A DNA stretch of 64,000 nt from Heliopora coerulea (Eukaryota > Cnidaria > Anthozoa > Scleralcyonacea > Helioporidae). This document shows positions 12,726-25,892 of this stretch, in pieces. The stretch covers positions 212,501 to 276,500 of the forward strand of contig JASJOG010000176.1 of assembly GCA_030142905.1 (NCBI GenBank). Reading direction: 5' to 3'. The position numbers were made by a program, and so were the translations under genes. Position 1 is the first letter of the stretch; each line of letters opens with the position of its first letter. Below the pieces are notes generated by a model. The model was not told the origin of the DNA. It saw only the letters and a program-made list of their open reading frames with translations, and did not search any database.

Positions 12726-13969
12726 TATCTGGAAGGATAATTTGTCTTTGTATATAAATGGAGGGAGGATGAACCGTACAACTGGCATACAAAAAATCAA
12801 CACATGGTCAGAAAAGTCTAATAAGTCCAAATAAATACGAGACAAATCATGAAACTATAACCATCAATGTGTCTCATAATTTGTTCCATGTTCATACAGG
12901 ACGCATTATACAGAGACAGATGACTCGTTTAGATATATTATCGGGCCGTCTCTACTATAAACACAGCCAATAGCTAGATCAAACCTTGACAACCGTTACG
13001 TATATGTACGTGCATGTATACATATGTGTAAATATCCTCGGAGATATGTGATTTTATTTATTTTAAACTCGAGATTAGTTTGGTTTTTTGATTTATAAAC
13101 ATGAAAATGATTCGGTGATGAAAGTGATTCGTCATTTATATTTTAATGATATTCCGATTGCCCGCTTTCATTGCTAGTGGATACACATGATAAAGATTCA
13201 ACTGGAGCAGGTTACATTCTTTACAACACGCCTGCCCTTTTGTCTTTTTTACCAATGTGAATGAAACCTCGTGTGATACCCTGTTACCTTTAAGATATTT
13301 TCTCTGAAACCTTGATAAAAACTTAATTACCTAATCATGAGCTTGTCTTCCCGATGGTTGATATACAGTTTTAGTTTCCTAGTGACTAATTTACTGACCC
13401 AGAGTGAATTACATTTCTTCTTTAAAAGGAAAAGTTCAGCGGGAAACAAAACAGTTGATAATTTCTCGTTAAAGTCTCGTTAAGAGAAACAGATTTATTA
13501 ATATATAATTATAAACTTTCTTTCATTCGTGGATTTGCCATGACCTTAACGTGCATTTGCATTTCATGCATTGATGCTCAAGCGTTTCTTTGGTTCATCG
13601 TACATTTTGGCACTCCAAATAGTAGGCTTTCAGCGGAAAATGTAAAAATGACTTTGCCTGTCTGGTATGTTGCCGATATCTGGGCAAAGACGGTTTTGTT
13701 GGAAAGCATGGGGCCTTTGAAATTTAGTATCAAGATATGTTAGAAGAACTATATTGTTTACTTTGTATAAATTCATAGACTGGTACCACATGTTGCTTTG
13801 ACATTGCAGTACTATTTTCATAATTGGCTTACCGGTCGTGAAAACTGGAGAGTTTTTAAGACAAAAGAATTGAAATGATTTGTCGGCCGTTTGTAGCACA
13901 TCCCTCTCGGACGTGACTTGATCGACCGCCCAGCAGAACAACGTGAAACGGACTGGTCTCGCTTCCAAG
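12726..13969. other. Upstream region of the SPP-like gene
   Basis: About 1.2 kb with no supported exon. It presumably holds the promoter and 5' leader of the intronless protease gene, but no clear TATA box or initiator could be assigned. Confidence 0.4.
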
Positions 13970-14914
13970 ATGATCAACTACAATTTTTGGATTATGGACG
14001 CTCTTGCGAGCTGTCTGATCTTTGTGAGTGCACATTCTGGCGAACGAAGGAGGACTATGAAAAAACAGGAAACTGAGATTCATTCAAGCTTAACAAAGCT
14101 TGAGCACTTGAACAACGGTGATTGTCAAGAGATTCGAATGAATCTTGGCCGTTACTTTGTCTTGAACACTCTGTACTTCTCCTTGATGGCGTGCATGGTC
14201 ATTACTCAACGTTACTACCCAATTTACATCATTTACATTCAATATATGACAGTAGTCGGGTTTGTTTTGATTGCATTCGATGGATGGTTTCGCCCTGCGG
14301 TCTCTTACCCGCTTGGGATTGCTTTAGTCGTGCTCTGGTTCCTATCTGGAGGCACCCAATTTCGCTGGATTCTAAACGATGTTATAATTGTCATATTCAC
14401 GCTCATGGTCGGGGACATCCAGTTCAAAAACTTCACCGTGCTTCAGATTTTCATGTGGTCAGCCTTCTTCTACGACGTATGCTTGCTAGCTGGAACCGTT
14501 AGCCTCGCACCTTCTCTGTTCAGCGTCAAGATCAATGAATGCGATGCGTTGATCTGCCATTTGTTCCAATTGCACGATAAATGGGAACTACCGTCAGTGT
14601 TCACAGTAAAATTTGGAAACAGTACCCAAGTCTACCTGGGTACAGGTGATATTCTTCTTGGGGCACTCGTAGTAAATTTCTCCAAATGTTTCTTCAAGTC
14701 CACAAAATACGTAGTGGTCATTGTTCTAAGTTTTTCCTTCGCTTTGGGCCTGCTGAGCCAGATTGATTCAGTGCCCTTCCCAGCTTTGGCGTCCATAGTT
14801 CCTGTTTGCACATTGGCAATTGTCGTATGCGCTATTGTGAGCGGCAAAACACGGCAATTGTTTTCGGTAAAAAGGGAACACTCCGGAGATACAATAGGTT
14901 TGATTATTGCATGA
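13970..14914 (+). CDS. Signal peptide peptidase-like intramembrane aspartyl protease, intronless
   Basis: Starts at the first ATG (13970) and gives 314 residues, compared with about 377 for human SPP. Nine hydrophobic segments fit the presenilin/SPP fold. The family motifs are in the right order and spacing: FFYDV in helix 6 (Asp169), LGTGD in helix 7 (Asp227) and PAL in helix 9 (271-273). The two aspartates form the active site that cuts type II membrane proteins within the bilayer of the ER, Golgi or endosomes. The usual GxGD is kept as GTGD, while the Q before PAL is replaced by F. It lacks the N-terminal luminal domain of SPPL2 proteins. The absence of introns over the whole frame suggests a retrocopy or a lineage-specific intronless paralogue. 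The open frame and intact motifs suggest it is functional. Overall sequence is strongly diverged, so the subfamily (SPP, SPPL2 or SPPL3) is not assigned. Confidence 0.85.
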   Translation: MINYNFWIMDALASCLIFVSAHSGERRRTMKKQETEIHSSLTKLEHLNNGDCQEIRMNLGRYFVLNTLYFSLMACMVITQRYYPIYIIYIQYMTVVGFVLIAFDGWFRPAVSYPLGIALVVLWFLSGGTQFRWILNDVIIVIFTLMVGDIQFKNFTVLQIFMWSAFFYDVCLLAGTVSLAPSLFSVKINECDALICHLFQLHDKWELPSVFTVKFGNSTQVYLGTGDILLGALVVNFSKCFFKSTKYVVVIVLSFSFALGLLSQIDSVPFPALASIVPVCTLAIVVCAIVSGKTRQLFSVKREHSGDTIGLIIA

Positions 14915-14967
14915 TCAATTTCACGTGAGGAAGGATCAACTGATCGAAGCTTAGTTTTTTCCTGTGT

Positions 14968-15020
14968 GGAGGTCTCTTTTGCGCGAGCAAAGTCATCAGA
15001 CGTTAGCCAGAGTAAAGTAA
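14968..15020 (+). repeat. Family H hairpin-core repeat, degraded copy
   Basis: Contains AGCAAAGTCATCAGACGTTAG followed by CCAGAGTAAAGTAA, matching the 3' half of the family. It lies about 50 bp past the stop codon of the SPP-like gene and so may be in its 3' untranslated region. Confidence 0.6.
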
Positions 15021-18000
15021 TAGAAGACTGAGGCTTCGTTTACACAAGACCAAATTTCTCTGGATTTGTAGGCAATTCTGAGACTTTCTCGTCAGATTCA
15101 AAGTAGCCATTTACACTGAAGCACCAAATCCGGTACAGAAAGTCTTCGGACTGCACGCGGATCTGGACGAATATAACTTCGGTAAAAGAATCTGGACTCA
15201 TTAGGCAGATATGAGGCAGATAGGATCTATTAAAAAATACCTTCTTACAGTATAAAACTGAATTGTAAAGGTTTACATGAATGAAGTATTACTGTCAAAT
15301 ATCCTAAAACAATATCTTAAATACGTCTAAAAAAATTTTAAAAAATTACGAGGAATGCATCTTATTGTAGTCAATGACACTGGCATTTATAAAGATGTTC
15401 TTGAAACGGTTTGTCCTACTACGCGGAATTTTAAAGGTTCCCTTTTTCCGAAGATTCATAAGTACTTCAATGTAATTTGGTTGTAAGAACTGATATAACT
15501 GTTCGTTTGATCTAGATAAGGAGAGGAAATACTCGGACGAAATTTTTCTCATTTTTGTTTATAACAGCAGAAATAGCCAGTGGGGGAAGAATTGTTTTAT
15601 CAGGGGCTGTAATAAACAAAGAATGGGAAAACATTTTTCGGTTGTCCACTGTTACTTTCAATAAAATTCGTGAGGATTTACGCTTATTCTCAGATAAGAA
15701 AACACCAAGAACATGCAACCAACTCAGATACTTTTTTCTGTGTAAACGGCCAACGAATCCGAATCCATTTTTAGCGTGAATCCGAAGACGTTTACTGTTG
15801 CATTATCCTGACCAGGGTCGTAGCGAGGGATGGTATTGGAGGGTGCTTCACCCCCACAACTTTTTGAAATTGTGATATTCGGAAAATAACTTATCCATTC
15901 GGAAAGCAATGGCTACGCAGAACCAACACTATTGAAATGAAGTGAACCATGGAATTTCTATTATATTGACAAATTGTATAGAAGTTCATAAACACAAAGT
16001 TAACTAAAGCCTATATATGCGAGTTTTGTACTTCTATGATACCTTTGCCCATAACGGATATACTTTTATTTTGATTTCTCATCTGGATTTTAAACAGGTT
16101 TTCTCGGTGCTCCAGCGTTCCACTCGATTTGAATCGGAAAGATTAGGACAAAAATCTTTGTCATTCGGAAATTTTCGTTCGCCTCCCCCCCCCCCCCCCC
16201 CCACCACCACCACCACTTTGGTGGGGTTACTATAAAGGATTTATAAAGATTACAGGATATGAATTAAATTAGTTCTCATCAGTCGGAATGCATGTGGCGC
16301 ACTTCCGAGTCTTCTTTATTTCATTATAACAGTTCCTGTTAGGCTATTACACATATTTAATCAAGACAATTAACGCAATTAACTTACAGAATATCAGAGC
16401 ACAATATTCTAACAAGCTACATGCGTGATGAGCGCTCGGACTGCTTCAATCAGTGTACCAATCTTGCAACAATCATTTACTTTTAAAGTTTTTAGCAATC
16501 AGGAATACCTCAAAACTCGGTTTTGACTATTGGGGTCCATATTATTTAATTTTTGCTCCTTTAGTCAGCGAAATCGTGATGACTATGGCACCCGCGGAAC
16601 GGCGAGGATAGATGAAAACTGGGTTATCACCAAGGCTGATGAAGTGCCTAATTATTTCAGTACCATGTCAGAGGTGATTATCAAGGACAAATAACAAATA
16701 ACAACAATAAATGTGGTAAACGTTTCTTATTTAATATTTAAAACATAAGGTGGTAGGTCGAATATTTTATGCCCCGTCCACACGTAAACGATGAGTGAGT
16801 GGAGACGTTTCCACCTAAAACGGAGTCTTTCGAAAAAGATGTTGGACCCAGTTCTCTAACGTGAAGACCACTATCTAGATCAATGATTTTGATTGGCCAT
16901 ACATGATTTATTTAACACTCTCATCGTTTTCAGCGTTGTCGTGTGGAGAGGCGAATACGACACAAAAACGCTCGTGTGGACGCAATAATTTTGACGCGTT
17001 TTCAGTTAAACTAAAACGCATAAATTTGAACATATATACTTGTGGACGTAGCCTTAGATAAAGCACTCTCAGTAAGTTTTCAAAAGGCTTTAAAAACGAA
17101 CTGCTTTAAACACTGGTGGACGGTAAGAGATTAAAAATTAATGTTTCCTGAGCGGCAAAAATTTGGCGAGAAAAGTATGCCTATGTTAATTTTCTCTCAA
17201 ATAAATAGACGACACGGGTTATAATTTTTTTTTGTTCTTTTTGATTTGTGACAAACACGACATGGTCGTGATTTTGCTTCGTATTTTCCTCATGATTTAT
17301 TTATGAGTCTATGAATGTTTGAACAGCAGCACCATTAGCACACCTAATATTTTACTGGAAGTGCTTTATCGCATGGGCTAACAAAAATTAAGAATAAATT
17401 TCAATTGTGTCTTCAGACTTTTCACAATTTACTTTCAACGCCGGTGATGTGAACAATTTGGTGGCATGAAATTAAACCTTAATTTGCTCATTTCATGTGC
17501 GATTAGCAGTGCTGATCTAAAGTACCAAACCCAGAATGTATCACACCTATTTAGTCATTCATTAACCAGGGGGCAAGGTGAACATTTCATTGGTGGGTAG
17601 GCCAATGAGGGCTGAAACCTATGCAACACAGCTACTTGCTTTCCGAGTTCCCACTTTGAATGCAGGAAAGAGTGTGGCAGATGAGGTTTATCCAGCAGTA
17701 CAATCGATTTCGAGCGACATTGAACCATAACTGAATTACTGGACGACATGAACGAAAGGAGCCTATGTTTTCGACGAAAATGTGAGCTTCTGGTATGAGT
17801 TTAACAACATTAAAAACAGCTACTTACCACTGGTTTTGAACTGTAGCCGATTGTGAAAACGTTCATATATGATGTTGACTGTGGCCAAAAATTTTATAAG
17901 CAGATTACAGATTTTTAAACTAAGGTTACGAACAGCTGCGTGAAAAAGAGTCGCCAAAACTGTTACAGCCCAAACGCCTTTGCATCACTGTAACTACGAG

Positions 18001-19610
18001 TTTAAGCCGCAGCTGGGAACTCATAGTGGAAGTTGTTGTGCTGTTTTAAACATTTCCTACCCTTGCGAGGAGCTTAAACTGTCCCAAATTCCACCTACGA
18101 TATGCCACTTTTTACAGCCGTAGAACAAGATTTGTTGACTGGGAAACTACGTTGAATTGTTAAAACGTATTTAATCTGTAAACTGCTTCTTATTTACACG
18201 AATAATATGCGTTTATCCTATAGATTCTCTTAAATGCCATCGTTACGAAGAATGATATCATTTAAACAAGATATTAATCAAGCGCTATACTTTTATTTTT
18301 TTCGCCTCACTGGAATTAGGTCCATGCCCTATCCACTTTACAAATGCAAATTTGAGAAGAAGAAAATTGTCTTGAAATTTGATGGTTAATTTTGTACTGA
18401 CTATTCTTTGCGTAAGAGCAAAATTACTGAGAGCAGAATGAGGATGATTTTTCCAGGTAAACGTTGAAGTACCGTCTGGCATTTACACCAAGCTTCGAGA
18501 AGCTTTGTGTAAATGCTTGTGTAAAATACATTCAGCTATTTAATGTCGAATTTTTGCAGCGTTATACACTACTTACACTTACATGCTTAATAGGGCCTTT
18601 TTTTAAGAAATTTGCCGTAGGGGGGGGGGGGGATTTTCCAAAAGGGACCTTCGGCTTCATTGATAAATTTGTCCCTCTAGAATCGTTTTTTACTTGGACT
18701 CATTCTGCAATCTACAAAACGGAAACCTAGAGCACAGATTATTGTCAGTATTTGAAAGAAAGCGCTCAACAAATTTGTCTATAGGCATTTTTATTATTAC
18801 TTATTTTCGTGCCGCCTAGAGGGACGGGGAGGCATTTGTCCCCCTCTCCCCCCCCCCCCCACTATAATAGTTAAAAAAGTCCCTGATGCTTAACAACCCA
18901 TCTGGAGGACAACTTCAAAGTTCCTATGTTCAACAGATCGAATAATTCATGTAAAATCTTTCACTGGTTTATAAGTATTTTGACTCCAACAGGGGAATAC
19001 ATTCAAGAGGTCTATAGGAGAGCTAAAAAACTTGAAGCATCCACCATACTCAATTAAAGAATGTGAAATATCTATCCAAGAACTTTGTTTATTGCTCCAA
19101 GGCGAGTGGACGTACGGGAGTAACATAGAAGTAATTTGATTGCCAGTAAAGAAACTACATACATACGTCACCACGTTTCAAGCTATTCTCAAAAGAATGA
19201 GATTCTTTTGATATGAGATATGAGAAAAGATATGAGAAAGAATGCAATGAGATTCTTGTTACAAAATAAGATGCGATATTCAATATTTTTTCATAGAAAA
19301 TGCGATAAAAATATAAAACTGCTAGCAAACGTGAGTAAAAATTCAACGCGCATTTAGGCCTTTGGGCTGTGGTTGATTTAGGCGAAATGTCAGTCACCCA
19401 ATCACTACGTCCCAATCTCCTGTTGGACTGTCGGACGCCAAACAACTCCAAACAAATTTCGTTCAAGTGAGTCATGGATTGATTTGCGACCGATTCAATT
19501 GGTCGCAATGAAATCAAATAGCGAACGAGAAATGAACGCCAATTTTTCAGTAAATGATGATTTGAATTCTGATTTGTTAACGTGAAAGATAAAATCCATT
19601 TCATCGAGAG
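15021..19610. other. Intergenic region with homopolymer runs
   Basis: No supported exon. It holds a C run at about 16186-16202 followed by ACC repeats, a G run at about 18619-18632 and another C run near 18849-18860. These are places where read length or assembly may be unreliable. The last few hundred bases should include the DNAJC27 promoter and 5' leader. Confidence 0.45.
16769..17055. mobile_element. Probable inverted-repeat element with GTCCACA ends
   Basis: The left end TATGCCCCGTCCACACGTAA and the reversed right end TAAGGCTACGTCCACAAGTA are imperfect inverted repeats. The interior repeats GTGTGGAC. This fits a small non-autonomous DNA transposon, but the ends are diverged. Confidence 0.45.
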
Positions 19611-22600
19611 ATGGAGCAACAGAATGCCCGAAAGAAGGCAATCAGGATTAAAATTGTCAGTATGGGGGACGCTGAAGTTGGGAAGGTAAGAGTTTGAAGT
19701 ATCTGGCTTTCGTGCCGTTATGGAATTGAGTGTGAAATTTGTGGCGGTTTAGACTCTCAGTACGTTTATTTCGTTGTTTTAGAGCTGTATTATCAAGAGA
19801 TATTGTGAGAAGAGATTTGTAAACAAGTACCTAGCAACGATAGGTATTGATTATGGGGTAACTAAGTAAGTTTGCTTGTCTTGTTGTTTTACCAATATAC
19901 ATGAGATCTTGCGATTAACGGCGTTTACTTAGAAAATATAGATTGAATTCTCTTAAAGTGATCTATCAATCACATAATGTGTAATTAGAAATCGTTTCTC
20001 CGAAGTATGAGAATGTTGAGCCAATATTTCGATAAAAATACGACATTAACAGATGCAAACCCATAATTATGTTGATGTATTGACATGCCGATGACTTCTT
20101 GTGAGAGTGCTGATGAAATAAACTTCAGGTTAAACTTCATCGCCATTTCTTGGTATGTTGATGACAACGAATCAATCCCAGTATAGCGTTGAATCACGAG
20201 ATTGCTAAATGGCTGCATTGAAAGACTCAAGTGCAAATCTGCAAATATGAGATAGTGAAAAAGGGTCTAGGTTAGCCACACCAACGTAGTACATTAATAC
20301 GGTGCTATAAATTGAAGTTAAACAAAACAGATGAAGAGACACGATGTTGATCTTTTAAGCAAATGTCTTTAATTTGTTGAACAAGAAGTAATAAACAGGT
20401 GAGTTCACTCAAAAAAAACATTTTCTTTCCTCATTATTTGGGAGCTGTCATTTCTTTTTTCATTAGTCGTATCATGATTAAGGTGATAGGTTTGTCCGAA
20501 AATTATCTCCCGCCATACAAAGTTAAATGCCCAAGCCAGTTCCCTGAACCAAACCTTGTGATTTCTCCTCCTGTCGGGTGGTTGTCACCATGGTGCAGCA
20601 CTTTTGCATGCCACTTCATTTACACTGTGAGCATGTATTCTTTGCAGAGAGATCATGCATTTTCTCAATAGAGAAAGTTTATGGAGCAATGTGTCAACAT
20701 TTGTTGCTATGTGTTGATAGATTCATTGCCATTGTGACATAGTGGCCCAATGTGTTGCTGTGTTGGCTGAAAAATTCTGAGAAGTGTCAACTAGCTTTCA
20801 TGTATATATAATTATGAAGTGGAGTTATGATGTACTAATGTGTAAATCCTTGACAAGTATCCTCAGAAAATATTTCTGAACCCCATAGGAAGATTGATTT
20901 ATGACCCTCAGATAGTCACTGAGATACTCTAACCATTTTGCAACCAAGATCCAAGTAGAAAGAAAGAGCTGCAAATGTGTGCTAGCTTGATTGAGGGACA
21001 TGTGCTGCGAAACATAGTAGGCAAAATATATCAGAAATTGTGAGTTAACATTTCAAATGTTGGACATCACCAGCAACATCATTCATTTGCCTGGAAAATT
21101 TTTGTTTATGTTCCCAAAGTTTAATGCCCATACTCTTATAAGGGCTGTAATAAAGCAGCAACAGGTTGAGCAGTACCTCCCATCTTTAGTTAGAAAAATT
21201 CATGATCTATTCAGAAATAACTAATTTATGTTACCAGTCTTGTTTTTGCTGCACTCTCGAGAAAGGTTGACAATAATAAAATAAGTCCAGAATAACAAAA
21301 ATGGCATCCTAATGGCCTTGAAATCTTTAAAATTCCATTGTAGATCATCTTATATTACCCCCTAATGGACTAAACTCACTATCTTACCAGCAAGCTGGTT
21401 AAAACCTGCAGAAATAGAATGCAGTGCAAAATAAGGTTTTCAAAAGGTTTTTTTTTTCAAGAAGCTTGTTAGTTTGCACATCACTTTTTGCTTGGTTGTA
21501 CTGTCAGTGATAGGTTCTGCAACAGGATGAATGTAATATAATCCAAATTTTAAAACATTATAAAAAGTTTTATGTATTTATGCTACCAAAGTGCAAAATA
21601 AAAGTTTTAATGTCTAAGCTACTGGGATTACAGTACTTCTTGTTCATTCAATATAGCTGCCATTCTAGACCTTGAAAATTGTAAAATGTTCCTTTCAAAC
21701 CCCCATAGTTTAGCTCCCTGACAGGTGCCTTAGCTGCTGCATTGGAAATGTATAATGCCTATATATATTATAATAAATTATACTTTTTCTCGAAATCTGA
21801 TAGAGTCCGTGTTAATGAAAAAGAAGTCAAAGTGAACATATTTGATATGGCTGGGCATCCTATCTTTTACGAGGTAAATCTTTGTATTACGCAATTTATA
21901 TTTAAAGCCGTTTGTATTAAGTTCTTGATCAGGATGACTGCATTCTAATGAGCATCGGGAAATTTGAAATGGTGAAAAAGAATAACCGTTACGCTGGTTA
22001 TTTGGACAGTTTTCCCGGTAGAGGTACCGGCGAGTTCCTGAGGGGGATTACCCAGCGAGTTCAGCCGGGAGGAATGACAGCAACCAGGGCAAATTCAGCT
22101 AACGAGGCTGCAGTCTTGTGGGTTCGACAGGTGATTGAGTGCCGTGCTACAGGCTTGTTTTCTTAACCTACATAAGGCGGAAGGAAAGAAAAAGACCAAT
22201 GGAGCCAATCAACGGAGGGATAGGGAGCGAAAGCGTAGTATGATAAACTATTTGGAGATATATGCCCTTTTTCTTGATTCCGTGTAGTATAAACCCCTGG
22301 CCAAACGAATGCAACATCATTCAACATCGTTGAATTCAACTTTCTTGGATGGTATTGGACTGGCTTGGCCAAACGAATGCACCATGTTGTGCGAAGCAGA
22401 CTCGAACTGTGGAGATTAGAGATCTGAGACGAATAATGATCCCGAATTTTCAACAATGATTCCTAATGCAAAAAAAAAAAACTAAAAAGAACTGGGCAGA
22501 ACACTAACAGGTGTCAGCCTTCTGGGTGGTATAATTTGCCTTTGCGATTTGTCGTTGAAGACCATGATATTTTGTATACCATTACCTTCCTTGATTTTCA

Positions 22601-25271
22601 ATGTTAATTTTAAAGGAAATGGTTTGAACCCGGGAGAATCGGTACATGTTGTACATTTACAGAGTTTTTTTGACTCGGAAGATGACCGCCGCTGAGGCCA
22701 TCGGAACGTCAGTCACCAACAGTCTGTCTCAAGGCTATAGTAACCTGGACGATCTACCATCACTAACATGTACTAATGTTAATTTTGAAAACCTTTGGTG
22801 GTTAGCCGGTAGATTATTTTAAACGTTTTGACTTGAAGTACTCGAAGCTCAAGATAAAATCGTTACAGCAAAACCTTCGATGTGTTAAAGTAGTCTTTTT
22901 TTTTACCACTGGAGGTAAGAAACGAATTTTACAAAGACACTCAGGGGGTTCTCTTGGTCTTTGATGTCACATGTCGAGAAAGCTTCAACAGCTTGCAGCT
23001 GTGGCTGAATGAAATGAAGAAAGAGATTGGAGATCCGACAGATATGGATAAAATCGTTTTTGTGGTTTGTGCAAACAAGGTAACAAAGACATTACTGCCA
23101 TTAATCTAAATATTTTACAGCCCGTGTACAATCTTGGCTGCAATTTTGCGGCGATGTCTATCTGCAACCCTTGCTATTGCCTGCGTAAACTGTATGCGAT
23201 GTCACAGCGATTCCACGACGTTATTGCGCGTTTTTGTAACATACTCGAATAACTACAATTTTTGTCACAAATTCAAACCCAGAACTTGTTTAGCCAACAC
23301 GCAATGGGTTCTCATCTGTTTACTCATAAATGAAAAAAGAAAGGGAGAGAAATATGCAAAAGAGTCGAAATTTAAAGAAAAAACTTACGAAAGAAGCACG
23401 ACGAGACATTTTTAGCCAGGCTGGCGAAATCACAGTCAAAATTACTGCAAAAATTGCCTCCCAAATCGCACCAGTAGCAACGACAGTCACCCACTTCGCA
23501 GTGAAATTTCCGATAATTTACTCATACGATTTCAAATCGCCGTATGGCTGGTCATAAAAGTTGCACGAGTTATCCAAGTCGTTGTCCGAATTCCAGCAAA
23601 AATCGTTAGGTTAAAAGGGCCTATAGACTTCCATGAAGAGATCATACTATAGCCTTTGTGTGGATACACACCCTAAACTCCATACCGAATCCAGACATAA
23701 GTTTGGGTATCATGCGAAGATGGTGACTGGTGAGTCACTCGCCTCTGAGATCCAACTTGTATCCCCAGAACTGATGTCCAGGAGGCTCTGCCACCATCCT
23801 TCTCCCTCAAAAATCCTGCTGAACATGTCATCACGTACTATGTGGGCACAAAACCATGCAAAGTATTGAGTGTCCTGACCACCATAAACCGTAACCGGTC
23901 GACAGTTTGAATCACAAGTTAAGAATGACATTTTTCGGAATTTGTCTTATTTAGTATTCTTCTGATTTACAGACTGATAAGAAAAGAGTGGTGGACGAGA
24001 ACGAAAGCCGAGTATGGGCGAATAACTGTGGCTTCCATTACTTTGAAACATCAGCACAAACTGGAGATGGAGTAAACAAAATGTTCCAGGTAGAGTTTGC
24101 GGGAACAAATTACTGGCACCTGTCCTGTGAGTCTCATGGCTGTTACTATTTGGGGAGAATCAGGGGTTTGACATCCCCATTATTGCTTGAACACACTCGC
24201 TTCATGGGCGATTTTACTCAACGAAACAATGTTTATGTCGTAACTACTCCCAGCGGCGTAGATTATGGGGATGTTTGGGGTTGTGACACCCCCAAAGGTG
24301 GCAAAAAATCAGAGAATTCGGGGAAAAAATAGATAGTAATTCGGGCAAAATTTGATAAGGTAAAGTACATCAAAATCCCTTTTGGTTACTAGTTTATATT
24401 TAATTTACGTATCGGGGCTGAGGAAGTGACGGTACACCATACATGGCCTGAATACGCGCCCAATTAAATTCGGGCAATTTTTGAAAGTATACAGTGCTCG
24501 GGCAAATTAAGCTGGAGACACACCCCCAATCAAAATCCGTTAACTGTGCCCCTGGCTCCTCCCCTGTTTGAATGTACATTGTGAAGTCGCCGAAGTCGAC
24601 AAAGCATTGCGGTCACTGATTCATCTTTGCAACGACGTATCTCCCCCTGACCTTCTTGTCACATGTTTAGACACTGTTTGAAGAGGTAATTAGAACGATC
24701 GAAAACGGTGGAAAACCAGCTCGTGTTACCACTACCGTGGGTTATACCAAGGAACAGTCAGCAGCCATTCACCGGCTGGTGAACGGCAAAGATAATTACG
24801 ACAGACTTGGACTTCAATATGGAGCTAGTAGGTGAGTGGTGATCAACGGACGAGAATGATATATAAACAATAGATTTCGTCTATGCTATCTGTTCAGTTA
24901 TAGATGCACATATGACCTCACAACATGTGGTCAGGAAACACAAGTGGCCCACGAGAATACAGTTTAGTGGTTCACTTGCTGTCCAGACGTTTTCCTTTGG
25001 CAAGGAAAAATGTCTAACGTTAGGCGTATTAAGGAACTAATTTTAGGAGAAAACAGCCAAATTTTAAAATTTTTAACCAGCGTTGTCTTGGTAAATCTTA
25101 CGGTATCTACTGCCCATTGTAACAGTGTCTTTCCATGGTAATTCTAGGGAGGACGTTAACCGTGCTTACAAGAAGTTAGCCATGTTGATCCATCCTGACA
25201 AGAGTATTGCGCCTGGAACAGAGGAGGCGTTTAAGATTTTGGTTGATACAAGAAAAGCCCTTCTTAAATGA
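19611..25271 (+). CDS. DNAJC27: DNAJC27 (RBJ): Rab-like GTPase fused to a J domain, seven exons
   Basis: Exons are 19611-19685, 19783-19865, 21804-21873, 22915-23079, 23973-24089, 24671-24831 and 25148-25271 (795 nt, 264 residues; human is 273). All introns are GT-AG and all phases agree. The GTPase part shows the P-loop GDAEVGKS, split by intron 1 between K and S, then IKRYCEKRFV.KYLATIGIDYG, the G3 motif DMAGH, G4 NKTD and G5 ETSAQ. The C-terminal J domain carries AYKKLAMLIHPDK with the HPD triad that stimulates Hsp70. In mammals RBJ binds MEK and influences ERK signalling; a role here is by orthology. G3 has His where Ras and Rab proteins have the catalytic Gln, so GTP hydrolysis is expected to be weak, as in the whole family. 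The second and third introns hold a SINE and another dispersed repeat. No canonical AATAAA follows closely. Confidence 0.97.
20850..20955 (-). mobile_element. tRNA-derived SINE, copy 2 (degenerate)
   Basis: Matches 9122-9226 through both the tRNA-like part and the adjoining tail (shared TATTTCTGAACCCC-like stretch), but boxes A and B are mutated. It lies in intron 2 of DNAJC27 on the opposite strand. Confidence 0.6.
22294..22455 (-). mobile_element. Dispersed repeat (family E), copy 1
   Basis: Contains CTGGCCAAACGAATGCAACAT, TTGGCCAAACGAATGCAC and, reversed, AAAATTCGGGATCATTATTCG. The same blocks recur in the opposite orientation at 42687-43055. It lies in DNAJC27 intron 3. Confidence 0.65.
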
Positions 25272-25819
25272 GAATCGTATTTTTATAAGCAAATATTTAT
25301 TTCTTATTCTTTAAATATATGTAAATACTATAGAAAAAGCACTAAAGTTTGTAAATAGTAAAGTAGGAGAACTGTAATTCAGCTTTTTTTTCTATCAATA
25401 GCAGAAGAGTAAATAATGACAAGATTTTTTGTGCACAAAAAACGCTTAAAGTCCAACTTCACCCACTCTGCAGTGCTCTTTTGCTTTCAGTATTTTTCAT
25501 GTGTAAGGAATTAGTAAATGATTTGACCGGTAGTAATCCTAAACTCAACACATACACACAATGCAAAGCACTTCATTGCTCAGTTTAGCCTCCTCGGGAG
25601 TTCAAAGAATCAGCGTGTTGCGCAAAACATCTCGACGACTTTTTGAAGTTCGCTTCGTAATTTGTCACTTATGCTGACCCGAAATTTCACCCACTTCTTT
25701 TTATCTGTGACAGCCCCGGTCCTCCTTCGCCAAATGACGGGTGCCTCATATATACATGCGTTTTCCTTTTTGCATAGCGTGCAGATGGTGAATACTAGTG
25801 GATTGCTTGATGTCCACAT

Positions 25820-25892
25820 TAACCCTTTCCTGCCCACGATGTCTCCCCTTGACGAGTAAAATCGTGTAGCGTTAGCCTGAATAAAATACCAA
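25820..25892 (+). repeat. Family H hairpin-core repeat, near-complete copy
   Basis: Reads AACCCTTTCCTGCCCACGAT, GTCTCCCCTTGACGAGTAAA, then ATCGTGTAGCGTTAGCC and a TAAAAT tail. The family core TCTGGCGTTAGCCAGA is a perfect 6-bp stem with a GTTA loop, mutated in this copy. It lies about 550 bp past the DNAJC27 stop. Confidence 0.8.

Noticed and set aside
14122..14502. 126-residue open frame within the SPP-like gene
   Set aside because: Shadow frame. The 314-residue frame carries all protease motifs.
19155..19619. 154-residue minus-strand frame over the DNAJC27 start
   Set aside because: Overlaps the 5' end of a confident plus-strand gene, with no domain or splice support.
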